Source of the DNA: Flavobacterium salmonis
GTDB lineage: Bacteria > Bacteroidota > Bacteroidia > Flavobacteriales > Flavobacteriaceae
Direction: 5' to 3'
Length of the DNA stretch: 64,000 nt
Assembly: GCF_903819435.1 (NCBI RefSeq)
Contig: NZ_CAIJDP010000089.1
Coordinates: forward strand, 284,742-348,741
A program made the translations under genes and the position numbers. The notes below the pieces were generated by a model, which was not told where the DNA came from, did no database searches, and saw nothing but the letters and a program-made list of their open reading frames with translations. Shown piece by piece: positions 35,497 through 42,836 of this stretch. Position 1 is the stretch's first letter, and each line of letters begins with the position of its first letter.

Positions 35497-36501
35497 ATGA
35501 AGTTATCTCATTATAAAATTGTACTTGCTTTTGTAATTTTATGGAACATCTCCGGGTATTCTCAGCTATTGCGCAAAAGAACTACTTTGCTAATGGGCGG
35601 ACGTTTTGATATTAGTATTGTTGCCAATGATTCTATTACAGCAGAACAAAATATAAATGAAGTAATTGCAGAAATCAGCCGGATTGAAAACCTGATTTCA
35701 GACTGGAAACCGGATTCGCAGGTTTCTGAGGTGAATCAGAATGCGGGGATCAAACCCGTTAAAGTGGATCGGGAAGTTTTTGAATTGACACAAAGAGCCA
35801 TCCGGTTCTCTGAAATAACCAATGGTGGTTTCGACATCAGTTTTGCTGCCATGGACAGAATCTGGAAGTTTGACGGTTCCATGACCGAAATGCCTTCGGC
35901 GGAAGCCATAAAAAAATCGGTAGCCAAAGTTGGCTTTAAAAACATTGTGTTAGACAGTCTTCAATCGACTATTTTCTTAAAGCTAAAAGGAATGAAAATT
36001 GGATTTGGCGCTCTGGGTGAAGGATACGCAACAGATAAATGCCGAACCATGATGGTCGCAAAAGGAATAAAAGCCGGAATCATAAACGGATCCGGTGATA
36101 TGAGTACCTGGGGAAAGCAGCCCAACGGCGAAGACTGGAAAATCGGAATTACAAACCCTTTTAAACCTGAAAAACTTTTGGCGGTTGTTCCTTTGAATGA
36201 GGGTGCTGTAACCACATCAGGCAATTATGAAAAATATGTTGTTTTTAACGGCAAACGATATTCTCACATTATAAATCCCGCAACTGGCTATCCTGCAACT
36301 GGTTTATGCAGTGTTACTGTTTTTGGTCCCAATGCTGAAACTGCCAACGGATTAAGTACTTCGATAATGGTTTTGGGCAAAGATGATGGGGTGCTTTTAC
36401 TTCAAAAATTCCCGGATTACAGTTGTTTAATGATTACTGATAACGGAAAAGTAATTAAGTCTAAGAATTTTAAAGTTGCTAAATTCAAAGCTAAATTGTA
36501 A
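35497..36501 (+). CDS. apbE: FAD:protein FMN transferase
   Basis: The 334-aa protein is an ApbE-family flavin transferase with a signal peptide (residues 1-22, ending GYSQ). It moves FMN from FAD onto Ser/Thr of periplasmic proteins, using a divalent metal. Family motifs visible are FDISFAAMDRIWKF, FGALGEGYATDKC, INGSGDMSTWGKQ, VTTSGNYEKY and YSHIINPATGYPATGL. In the late motif ANGLSTSIMVLG the position normally held by a metal-binding Asp (D-A-L-S-T in many members) is Asn. This may mark a subfamily and may change metal use. It is 13 nt after the reductase gene and ends the operon. Its likely substrate is the DUF2271 protein or another envelope protein. Confidence 0.9.
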   Translation: MKLSHYKIVLAFVILWNISGYSQLLRKRTTLLMGGRFDISIVANDSITAEQNINEVIAEISRIENLISDWKPDSQVSEVNQNAGIKPVKVDREVFELTQRAIRFSEITNGGFDISFAAMDRIWKFDGSMTEMPSAEAIKKSVAKVGFKNIVLDSLQSTIFLKLKGMKIGFGALGEGYATDKCRTMMVAKGIKAGIINGSGDMSTWGKQPNGEDWKIGITNPFKPEKLLAVVPLNEGAVTTSGNYEKYVVFNGKRYSHIINPATGYPATGLCSVTVFGPNAETANGLSTSIMVLGKDDGVLLLQKFPDYSCLMITDNGKVIKSKNFKVAKFKAKL

Positions 36502-36606
36502 TTATCACATATCTTTTCATAATTAAGTGATTGATCAAGATGGCTGGCAGTTGATTTAGAGATTTTGATAAAGGTTGCTGTTAACAACAGTTATAATACA
36601 ACTTTC

Positions 36607-37071
36607 TTAAAAATATACAAGTCTATAAATATACAAGTCTGTAAATATGAATGTCGAAATCAATAAAGGAGATGTAAATATTAATATTTCGAATGAATCG
36701 AAAAAACCGAAAGTATTAACTCTCATAAATATTACTATCAACCAAATTGCAAAAAGCCAAAGATTTAATACACCTAAAAAGGAATAAACAAAGTTACTTT
36801 TCAATATGTTTTGAAACCTAACCAACTTGTACAAAATTAATCTCAAAACAATTATTGACGTTCCAAAAAAAACAGCCGCGGCAACACTTTTTAAAAAATA
36901 TTTCTGAAGCATAAATCCGTAGAAAACCTGTTTTTCATATGAACTGAATAAACAGTACAAAGTCCAAATATTTATGATTATCAAACTATAAACAAGATTT
37001 CTTAAATATTTTTCTTTCACTTTGTGATTGTCTAAAAGTTGTACTCTCTGAAATAAAAAATTCAATTCCAA
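36607..37071 (-). CDS. Small four-helix membrane protein, unknown function, TTG start
   Basis: The 154-aa protein has about four hydrophobic segments: near residues 27-45, 60-82, 92-118 and 127-148. I do not recognise a family. The frame has no usable ATG near the start, only TTG at 37071 or 37065. It starts 20 nt after the LacI-type regulator and is in the same direction, so the two may be cotranscribed. Its last codons are made of a 16-bp direct repeat, see the repeat entry, so the C-terminal tail may have been altered by slippage. Confidence 0.55.
   Translation of the reverse strand: MELNFLFQRVQLLDNHKVKEKYLRNLVYSLIIINIWTLYCLFSSYEKQVFYGFMLQKYFLKSVAAAVFFGTSIIVLRLILYKLVRFQNILKSNFVYSFLGVLNLWLFAIWLIVIFMRVNTFGFFDSFEILIFTSPLLISTFIFTDLYIYRLVYF
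36611..36648. repeat. 16-bp direct repeat at the end of the membrane-protein gene
   Basis: AAATATACAAGTCT plus two bases occurs at 36611-36626 and 36627-36642, followed by AAATAT. It encodes the C-terminal DLYIYRLVYF on the minus strand. As 16 is not a multiple of 3, the copies are read in different frames. Confidence 0.8.
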
Positions 37072-37091
37072 TTAGAAATAAGATTAAATAA

Positions 37092-38123
37092 CTACTTTCT
37101 ATTCGAAGACTCGCGTGCCAAAACCTCCGTATTTAAAAAAGTGATTTCTTTAACCTCATCACTATTAGAAGATTTTAGGTTTTTAATAATAATTTCGGCA
37201 GCGGCCTTACCCATTTTTTCTGCAGGATGTGTTATGGTTGACAAATTTGGATCAATAATTTGCGAAATTGGATCATTATTAAAGCCAATAACAGCAACAT
37301 CCTCCGGAACTTTAATTCCTCTTTTTTTAGCCGTCTGAACAGCACTTACAGCAATAATATCTCCAGCTGCAAAAATACCATCGGGAATTGGATTCAAATC
37401 AAATAATTTATTGCTTGCCTTTACTCCGTCTTCATATGTAACTGACTTTAAATTGACTATCAGTTCCTCGTCCATAGGTAAATTATGATCTCTTAAAGCT
37501 TCGATATAACCTCTTCTCCTTTCATTATATAAATTACCAAATTCTGATCCAGCGGTCAAATGTGCAATTCTGGTACAGCCCTGATCAATAAGATGTTTCG
37601 TTGCTTTATAACCTGCTGAATAATTATCAATTATGACCCTGAATGTATTGAAATCTTTAGGAACCCTGTCGACAAAAACAAGGGGAATATTATTGTTTGA
37701 AAATTGCAAAAAGTGTGATGTATCCCTGGTTTCCATAGCTAGCGAACAAATAACACCGCTAACACGATTGCTGTATAAAGATTTGGCCATATTTACTTCC
37801 TCTTCAGAAGAGTCATGCGACTGCATAATGATAACCGTATAACCGGATTTTTGGGCGGCAATTTCAATTCCGCTGATTAATGATGACAGGAAGGGCTGGG
37901 TAACTGTCGGAATCAAAACGCCTATGGTTTTGGTTTTATTTCCTCTTAGACTTGCTGCTAAAGTATTAGGCACAAAACCCATTTCTTCGGCAGTTTTTTT
38001 AACCTTTTTTATTGTTTTATCACTAATCGTGTGATGGTCTTTTAAAGCCCTGGAAATAGTTGATGTTGCTAAATTTAACTTTTCAGCAATATCGTATATC
38101 GTTACATGTTTATTTTCTTCCAT
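37092..38123 (-). CDS. LacI-family transcriptional regulator
   Basis: The 343-aa protein is a standard LacI regulator. Residues about 7-55 form the DNA-binding domain (TIYDIAEKLNLATSTISRAL, then the hinge FVPNTLAASLRGNKT). Residues 62-340 form the sugar-binding domain, with KTIGVLIPTVTQPFLSSLIS, NIPLVFVDRVPKDF, GCTRIAHLTAGSEF and DVAVIGFNNDPISQIIDPNLS. It probably represses or activates a sugar-use gene set in response to a sugar. It stands divergent to the polysaccharide deacetylase gene, 161 bp apart, so that gene is the first candidate target. The SusC/SusD locus has its own regulator. Confidence 0.93.
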   Translation of the reverse strand: MEENKHVTIYDIAEKLNLATSTISRALKDHHTISDKTIKKVKKTAEEMGFVPNTLAASLRGNKTKTIGVLIPTVTQPFLSSLISGIEIAAQKSGYTVIIMQSHDSSEEEVNMAKSLYSNRVSGVICSLAMETRDTSHFLQFSNNNIPLVFVDRVPKDFNTFRVIIDNYSAGYKATKHLIDQGCTRIAHLTAGSEFGNLYNERRRGYIEALRDHNLPMDEELIVNLKSVTYEDGVKASNKLFDLNPIPDGIFAAGDIIAVSAVQTAKKRGIKVPEDVAVIGFNNDPISQIIDPNLSTITHPAEKMGKAAAEIIIKNLKSSNSDEVKEITFLNTEVLARESSNRK

Positions 38124-38284
38124 AAAATAAATAATAAATAAGTGTAAATATAGCTATTTTCTATCTGATGCAATCTTCTAAAAACCGAAGAAATAAAACA
38201 ATACCATTTGTCATTTTGCCTGAATATTTTTTCATATATTTCTGGTCAGAATAATTGAAACCTTCTAAATAAAAGCTAACTAAC

Positions 38285-39106
38285 ATGACCACTTTTCCTT
38301 GTAAACTATTAAACCAGAATCTCAAAAACATAATAGCTGCCGTAATTGTTTATCTGTTTTCTGCTGCCGTTTTTGCCCAGACACAAAACACAAACTGGAA
38401 TGGTAAAAAATGTGCTGTTGTACTGACATATGATGACGCCTTAAATATTCATCTTGACAAAGTCATCCCAATGCTTAACTCGTATCAGTTTAAAGGGACT
38501 TTTTATCTGATAGGCTCTTCCCCTGTTGTTTCACAGAGAATTGAAGCATGGAGAACCGCAGCAAAACAAGGACATGAACTTGGTAATCATACGTTAAACC
38601 ATCCGTGTGACGGAAATTTACCCGGAAGAGAATTTGTAACAGCTGAAGCTGATTTATCCAAATATACGGTTGCAAGGGCAGTTAATGAAACCAGAATTAC
38701 AAATACTTTACTAAAAGCTATTGACGGCAAAAACGAACGTACTTTTGCCTATCCTTGCGGAGATTTGACCATTAATGATACATTGTATTATAATTTTTTA
38801 AAAAATGATTTTGTTGCTGCACGGGGAGTTGCAGCCGGTTATTTAAACAAGAAAGAAGTTGATCTTTCTAATGTAAATTCCTTTGTTCAAAACGGAAGCA
38901 CAGCCGAACAAATGATAGCTCAGGTTGAAGAAGCTGAAAAAAAGGGCTCTTTTATTGTTTTTCTGTTTCACGGTGTAGGCGGCGAACATTCTCTGAATAT
39001 CGATTTGGAAGAACACCGAAAATTACTGGAATATTTAAAGAAAAGAAAAAAAGATATTTGGGTTGCGACAATGGTTGATGTGGCGAAATGTATTAAAGTA
39101 AATTAA
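38285..39106 (+). CDS. Secreted polysaccharide deacetylase (NodB domain, CE4-like)
   Basis: The 273-aa protein has an N-terminal signal sequence (residues about 15-32, ending AVFAQ) and a NodB-type deacetylase domain. Metal and catalytic motifs are TYDDAL (motif 1; the second Asp binds metal) and HTLNH (motif 2, the His pair). A later FAYPCGDLT segment corresponds to motif 3, where many CE4 enzymes have Arg; here Pro-Cys-Gly-Asp is present. A late LFHGVG supplies the terminal His. Length is normal for a single-domain enzyme. It removes acetyl groups from acetylated glycans in the envelope or outside; the substrate is not shown. It is divergent from the LacI regulator and ends at a terminator. 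Confidence 0.85.
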   Translation: MTTFPCKLLNQNLKNIIAAVIVYLFSAAVFAQTQNTNWNGKKCAVVLTYDDALNIHLDKVIPMLNSYQFKGTFYLIGSSPVVSQRIEAWRTAAKQGHELGNHTLNHPCDGNLPGREFVTAEADLSKYTVARAVNETRITNTLLKAIDGKNERTFAYPCGDLTINDTLYYNFLKNDFVAARGVAAGYLNKKEVDLSNVNSFVQNGSTAEQMIAQVEEAEKKGSFIVFLFHGVGGEHSLNIDLEEHRKLLEYLKKRKKDIWVATMVDVAKCIKVN

Positions 39107-39146
39107 AATTTTGCAGATCAATTTGAAATTTTGCAGATCAATTTGA
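39107..39146. repeat. 20-bp tandem duplication of a terminator arm
   Basis: The 20-mer that starts AATTTTGCAGATCAATT occurs at 39107-39126 and 39127-39146 with no gap. The second copy supplies the left arm of the terminator hairpin; the first could pair with the same right arm. Confidence 0.9.
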
Positions 39147-39166
39147 ATTAATTGATCTGCAAAATT
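39127..39166. terminator. Bidirectional terminator between deacetylase and thioredoxin genes
   Basis: A perfect 16-bp inverted repeat (AATTTTGCAGATCAAT and its complement) with an 8-nt loop lies between two convergent genes. It would serve both. The stem is AT-rich but long. Confidence 0.8.
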
Positions 39167-39177
39167 GCACAAAATAA

Positions 39178-39666
39178 CTATTTCGTCAATAGTTCTTTTA
39201 CCAGTTCATTTAACTTGCTGCCATGAATATTTTTTGCCAGAATAATTCCGTTTTTGTCCAGTAAAACATTAAATGGCAACGCTTGTACCATATAATCAGT
39301 TGCTGCTGCAGAACTCCAGTATTTTAAATCACTTACTTGTGTCCATGGAAGTTTGAGTTTTGTTATTACTCCTGTCCAGGAAGGTTTTTTAGTATCTAAT
39401 GAAACCCCATAAATATCTAATTTTCCGGGATATGTGTTGTATAGTTTCAATAATTCAGGCTGTTCTTTAATGCATGGACCACACCATGATGCCCAAAAGT
39501 CAACTAATACAATTCCTCCTCTTAAAGATGAAAGTGCTACTTTTTCCCCTTTTGTATCCGGAAGATCAATTTCTGGAGCTATATCCCCTACTTCAAGGCC
39601 TACAACCTGTGCTTTAACACCAATTACAGAAAAAAACAACAATACTGCAACAAATAATTTCTTCAT
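39178..39666 (-). CDS. Secreted thioredoxin-like protein (TlpA/ResA type)
   Basis: The 162-aa protein has a signal peptide (residues 1-19, ending VKAQ) and a TlpA/AhpC-TSA-like thioredoxin domain. It contains the redox motif WCGPC in VDFWASWCGPCIKEQPEL, an early GDIAPEIDLPDTKG, and a cis-Pro segment ALPFNVLLDKNG. It acts in the periplasm as a thiol-disulfide reductant, for example in cytochrome maturation or repair of oxidised proteins. It stands alone, convergent with the deacetylase gene. A -7 promoter element lies 45 nt upstream of the start. Confidence 0.9.
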   Translation of the reverse strand: MKKLFVAVLLFFSVIGVKAQVVGLEVGDIAPEIDLPDTKGEKVALSSLRGGIVLVDFWASWCGPCIKEQPELLKLYNTYPGKLDIYGVSLDTKKPSWTGVITKLKLPWTQVSDLKYWSSAAATDYMVQALPFNVLLDKNGIILAKNIHGSKLNELVKELLTK

Positions 39667-39711
39667 ATTTTAATTCTCAATTAACTTACTAATTCTAATT
39701 TATTTTTCAGA

Positions 39712-39719
39712 CAAATATA
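39712..39719 (-). promoter_or_regulatory. Possible -7 element for the thioredoxin gene
   Basis: On the minus strand the sequence reads TATATTTG, a full match to TAnnTTTG, and predicts a leader of about 40 nt. No TTG is found at the right distance, so this is tentative. Confidence 0.4.
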
Positions 39720-39788
39720 AATAACAACACTTAACTTTTAAATAAAAATTAAGCATTATTCTATTTAAAAAAATAACTGCAATTTTAT

Positions 39789-39836
39789 TTGGCAGCTATT
39801 TTTTTTATTATTTACTTTGCAATTCAAAGTACTTTA
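39789..39836 (+). promoter_or_regulatory. Promoter with overlapping palindromic operator for the Coq4-like gene
   Basis: TTG at 39789-39791 and TTACTTTG at 39812-39819 are 20 nt apart, close to the Flavobacterium consensus. The -7 element lies in a palindrome, TACTTTG-CAATT-CAAAGTA (39813-39831). A second, similar site lies at 39913-39934. Confidence 0.5.
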
Positions 39837-39912
39837 AAAACAATAACGAAAGATAAAATACATATTTAGATTGTTATTTAAAAATTACATTATTTTTTTA
39901 TTTGATTAAATG

Positions 39913-39934
39913 CTTTGAATTTCAAAGAACTTTA
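39913..39934 (+). promoter_or_regulatory. Second operator-like copy before the Coq4-like gene
   Basis: CTTTGAATTTCAAAG is a palindrome whose 22-bp context matches the upstream site (39815-39836) in 19 of 22 positions. It ends 14 bp before the start codon, in the leader. Confidence 0.5.
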
Positions 39935-39947
39935 TAAAGCATGTATT

Positions 39948-40400
39948 ATGAAAGACCACATTATTGAAAAATTGTATGAATACACAAAAAAGCCTTATCA
40001 AAAATATTTTAAAAGAAATACCCCTTGGGAAATTGACAAAGCAACACTATTAAATTATCCCGAAGGCACTTTAGGAAACGGTTTAGGAAAATTTCTTTCA
40101 AAACATCATTTTGATATGCAGCCCAAATTAGAAGATCATGACATTATTCATGTTTTAACCAATACCGGAATTTCAGTTATTGATGAGATCGGGATGCAGT
40201 ATTATCTTTTAGGAAACGGAAAGAGAAGTATTTATTTGTTTTTGGTAATCTTTTCAGGTACTCCCTTCTACCCTAAACAGATTCGGTATTTTATTGAACA
40301 ATACAAAAGAGGCAAAAAAGCACATTCTTTTTATTATCTGAATTTTTCAAATATGCTTTTTGTACCAGTTAAAACGATTCAACACATTTTTAATATTTAA
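39948..40400 (+). CDS. Coq4-like protein
   Basis: The 150-aa protein carries the Coq4 motif HDxxH-x11-E in full: HDIIH at about residues 66-70, eleven residues, then Glu in DEIGMQYY. Other family features are the preceding YPEGTLGNGLGKFL segment and FSGTPFYPKQI after it. In eukaryotes Coq4 works in ubiquinone synthesis and is linked to ring decarboxylation. Bacteroidota use menaquinone, so the role here is probably different. I chose ATG 39948 because the upstream TTG at 39915 overlaps the operator copy. The next gene, a small membrane protein, starts 4 nt after the stop and is probably cotranscribed. Confidence 0.8.
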   Translation: MKDHIIEKLYEYTKKPYQKYFKRNTPWEIDKATLLNYPEGTLGNGLGKFLSKHHFDMQPKLEDHDIIHVLTNTGISVIDEIGMQYYLLGNGKRSIYLFLVIFSGTPFYPKQIRYFIEQYKRGKKAHSFYYLNFSNMLFVPVKTIQHIFNI

Positions 40401-40404
40401 TCTT

Positions 40405-40710
40405 ATGCAAACTACACATCAAAAACTTTCAGAAGAAACCCAAACTATTGAATTAGTGATTGGAACTTTTATAATCAGTACTATCTTATTTGTCTTTTAT
40501 ATGTTTACCAGCCAAAACGCTAATGTTCTGTTATTTGCTTTTCCTTTTGCCGTTTCAGTTTTATTTTTAAACGCAATCATGCTCTTTAATCTGACAGGCC
40601 GTTTTATAAAATTATATAAGGAACGAAAAGATATAGCTGTTAAGATTTTACTGCTGCTCAGTAATATTCCTATTGGGTTATTATATTATGTGATTTCGAT
40701 GAAATCATAA
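40405..40710 (+). CDS. Small membrane protein, unknown function, partner of Coq4-like gene
   Basis: The 101-aa protein has three hydrophobic segments, at about residues 18-35, 42-65 and 82-97, ending with ILLLLSNIPIGLLYYVISMK. I do not recognise a family. I chose ATG at 40405, 4 nt after the preceding gene; an earlier in-frame ATG (40360) lies inside that gene. The last 27 codons reappear as a diverged remnant at 41347-41427, so a paralogue once existed nearby. Confidence 0.7.
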   Translation: MQTTHQKLSEETQTIELVIGTFIISTILFVFYMFTSQNANVLLFAFPFAVSVLFLNAIMLFNLTGRFIKLYKERKDIAVKILLLLSNIPIGLLYYVISMKS

Positions 40711-40763
40711 TTATTTGAAATAAAAAAAGGGTATGAATTCACAAAGCTTTAGACTGTAGCAAC

Positions 40764-41267
40764 TTAGTCATAAAGCTCTTCACCTTCTTTTATTGATTTA
40801 TCAAACCTGAAGTCTATTAAAGTTCCTTTTTGAGTTTTTCTATTTCCAATGATTTTTACTATTTTATTATTAGATAAGTTAATAACTCTAATTCCAACTT
40901 CATATTTTTTTCCATTGGCAAAATAAGTATCATAAATTACATACTTAGTTTTTTCAATTATAAATGCAACATAGTTCAGATCAATCCCTTCGTTTTCAAC
41001 ACCTCCACCTCTAAGCCAATAAGAATATTCAAATTTGTTCCAACTCGATTTATCTTTATTTTTTGGGAATTCTAATTCAATGTTTTCCTTTGTTCCAAAT
41101 CGATAGACAATATACTTTCCCGTTTTATCACTACAAAGAGTCATTACCTTTCCATTGTTTGTTTGAAAAGAATAAATTATTTTTTCATTGTTTAATACAT
41201 ATTTCTGTCCAAATAAGTAGCAGTTTGAAAAAAAAAGAAAAGCGATTATGATGGCTAAATGTTTCAT
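40764..41267 (-). CDS. Secreted protein of unknown function
   Basis: The 167-aa protein has a signal peptide (residues 1-20, ending YLFGQ) and then a beta-rich mature part with VMTLCSDKTGKYIVYRFGTK, WNKFEYSYWLRGGG and YDTYFANGKKYEVGIRV. No known domain is recognised. It may be a periplasmic or surface protein. It stands on the minus strand between a small membrane-protein gene and the remnant of its paralogue, so it may have entered with a duplication or insertion. A Cys at residue 16 in the signal (SNCYLFG) is not a good lipobox. Confidence 0.65.
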   Translation of the reverse strand: MKHLAIIIAFLFFSNCYLFGQKYVLNNEKIIYSFQTNNGKVMTLCSDKTGKYIVYRFGTKENIELEFPKNKDKSSWNKFEYSYWLRGGGVENEGIDLNYVAFIIEKTKYVIYDTYFANGKKYEVGIRVINLSNNKIVKIIGNRKTQKGTLIDFRFDKSIKEGEELYD

Positions 41268-41314
41268 TAGATTATTCGCGTTACAAACGCTTTATTTAGT
41301 TAAAAAAGTAAATA

Positions 41315-41337
41315 GGTACTCGTTGCAAACGAGTACC
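41315..41337. repeat. Perfect 10-bp hairpin, possible repeat element
   Basis: GGTACTCGTT and AACGAGTACC are separated by GCA. There is no T-tract, so it is not a simple terminator. It is directly upstream of a gene remnant; a second small hairpin (GCGTT-ACA-AACGC) lies at 41278-41290. Confidence 0.6.
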
Positions 41338-41346
41338 AGATAGAGA

Positions 41347-41427
41347 GATATAGCGCTTAAGATTTTGCTGTTGCTCAGTAATATTCCTATTGCGGTTTTG
41401 TATTATGTTATTGCGATGAAATTGTGA
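41347..41427 (+). pseudogene. 3' remnant of a paralogue of the small membrane-protein gene
   Basis: The frame reads IALKILLLLSNIPIAVLYYV and ends IAMKL and TGA, matching IAVKILLLLSNIPIGLLYYV at the end of the protein encoded at 40405-40710. DNA identity is high and continues a few bases past the stop. There is an in-frame TAG just upstream and no start codon, so only the last 27 codons survive. Confidence 0.8.
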
Positions 41428-41781
41428 TTATTGAAATCTAAAACTCATCTCATTATTGGAGAAGAAAAGCGGGACTAAAATCTTTGTTACTTCTCCATCT
41501 TTCGAGAGCAATGTCCAATCCAAACTGTTAATAATAGATCGATGTTTAAATTCTTCTTTATCTATGAATTCTCCATATGCTATATCGTCACACAATACTT
41601 TCTCGGAAGATTCGATTGAAAAATTTATGTACTCTCTCAATTCTTTTTCTTTTTCAATTGTATCTGTATTCAGTTTTATCCGTCCAGATGTACTTGGGAA
41701 ATCCATACTCTCGATTAAAAAAGTGCCAATTAATTTGTCCTTGTATAAAAGATTGAATTCTTGTCTAATTTTTTCAGGCAT
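41428..41781 (-). CDS. Small protein of unknown function
   Basis: The 117-aa protein has no signal peptide or membrane segment. It is acidic to neutral, beta-rich, with FNLLYKDKLIGTFLIESMDF at the start and IINSLDWTLLSKDGEVTKIL near the end. I do not recognise it. Its stop codon abuts the stop of the paralogue remnant at 41427, and its last codons lie in DNA resembling the 3' flank of the 40405-40710 gene, so its C-terminus may be chimeric. It may be an immunity-type or orphan accessory protein, but nothing shows that. Confidence 0.55.
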   Translation of the reverse strand: MPEKIRQEFNLLYKDKLIGTFLIESMDFPSTSGRIKLNTDTIEKEKELREYINFSIESSEKVLCDDIAYGEFIDKEEFKHRSIINSLDWTLLSKDGEVTKILVPLFFSNNEMSFRFQ

Positions 41782-41910
41782 TTTTTATGTGATTTTTGGA
41801 TGAGAATTGGTCAACGTTTTGGAATTTTGTGTTCGGGCCAAGAAACATTTTGCTATCAATAAATTTGAATAGAAGTATAAATATCTTTTCATTTTGCAAA
41901 ACTTTGTTTA

Positions 41911-42639
41911 TTAGCAACCCCTCGTATACCTCCAAAGGTTAGGTTCTCCATTATCATCAATAACTTTTAACCAACCTTCTGTTATATATTCTAAATTTTG
42001 TTTTTCAGTTAACTCTGTGTTGCAGGGATGTTCTTTATATTTTATGGCTTTAACTTTACACCATTGCCCAAAAGTTTCTGTTGTAAGTTTGATTTCAAAT
42101 AAATCTCCTCTGACAGAACCAATTATTTCACTATTTGAGTTTGGTTCTTTTCGTAACCTCAACCCCGGCTCATTGGCATAATAACCCGATGCATTTTTGC
42201 TTTGCTTAATCAAATAATCAAACCAACTTATAACCTTAAAGCCTTGCTTTCTAATTTCAGCAACATTGAGCCAATAGTTTTTTGATGTGTCAAGAACTTT
42301 TACAAATCCTTGGATTGAATCGGTATAATTTATCGCATAAATTTCATAACCAATTTCTATATAATTCTCAATTTGTACTTTTTGGTTACCTGTTACAAAA
42401 TAGATTTTATATGGAACTTGATCGTCTTTTTTCATGTCACCAATTCTTTTTAGCGTTCCAATAATTTTACCGTTTGGATTGTCATAAACTGAAAATCCTT
42501 GTTCTGGCGAAAGAATACAACAATATTTTTCGGAAGTTTTCAAACTGTCAATAGCAGGAACAATAATGCCTCGTTTAACATTCTGTCCAAAAACTAATAA
42601 TGGAAACAAAAATAGTAGTTCAAAAATTATTTTTTTCAT
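41911..42639 (-). CDS. Secreted SH3-like domain protein
   Basis: The 242-aa protein has a signal peptide (residues 1-18, ending LVFGQ). Residues about 35-120 contain a beta-rich region with EQGFSVYDNPNGKIIGTLKR, reminiscent of an SH3-like fold. Residues about 150-200 hold a clearer bacterial SH3 (SH3b) domain, GLRLRKEPNSNSEIIGSV followed by WCKVKAIKY. SH3b domains bind cell-wall peptides or other proteins. It stands alone on the minus strand among accessory genes. The substrate or partner is unknown. Confidence 0.7.
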   Translation of the reverse strand: MKKIIFELLFLFPLLVFGQNVKRGIIVPAIDSLKTSEKYCCILSPEQGFSVYDNPNGKIIGTLKRIGDMKKDDQVPYKIYFVTGNQKVQIENYIEIGYEIYAINYTDSIQGFVKVLDTSKNYWLNVAEIRKQGFKVISWFDYLIKQSKNASGYYANEPGLRLRKEPNSNSEIIGSVRGDLFEIKLTTETFGQWCKVKAIKYKEHPCNTELTEKQNLEYITEGWLKVIDDNGEPNLWRYTRGC

Positions 42640-42672
42640 TCGAGTTCTTATTCTGTTTCAGTTTCAGATGGC

Positions 42673-42688
42673 TTTGCAAATTTGCAAA
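42673..42688. promoter_or_regulatory. Perfect 16-bp palindrome upstream of the SH3-like gene
   Basis: TTTGCAAATTTGCAAA is its own reverse complement and lies 34 bp upstream of the start codon on the minus strand. It could be an operator for this gene or a chance sequence. Confidence 0.35.
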
Positions 42689-42836
42689 ATCATCCCAATT
42701 GCAAAACCAAGTTTCAATTAAATCTATTATCTAAATTCGTTGTAGTAAATGCTAGTGGTGGTTCTTTTTTTGTTAGAGATTGCCCGACTCCCAATTTTTC
42801 CAACTATTCACAGCTTTTTGATATTTCTCTTAAAAA

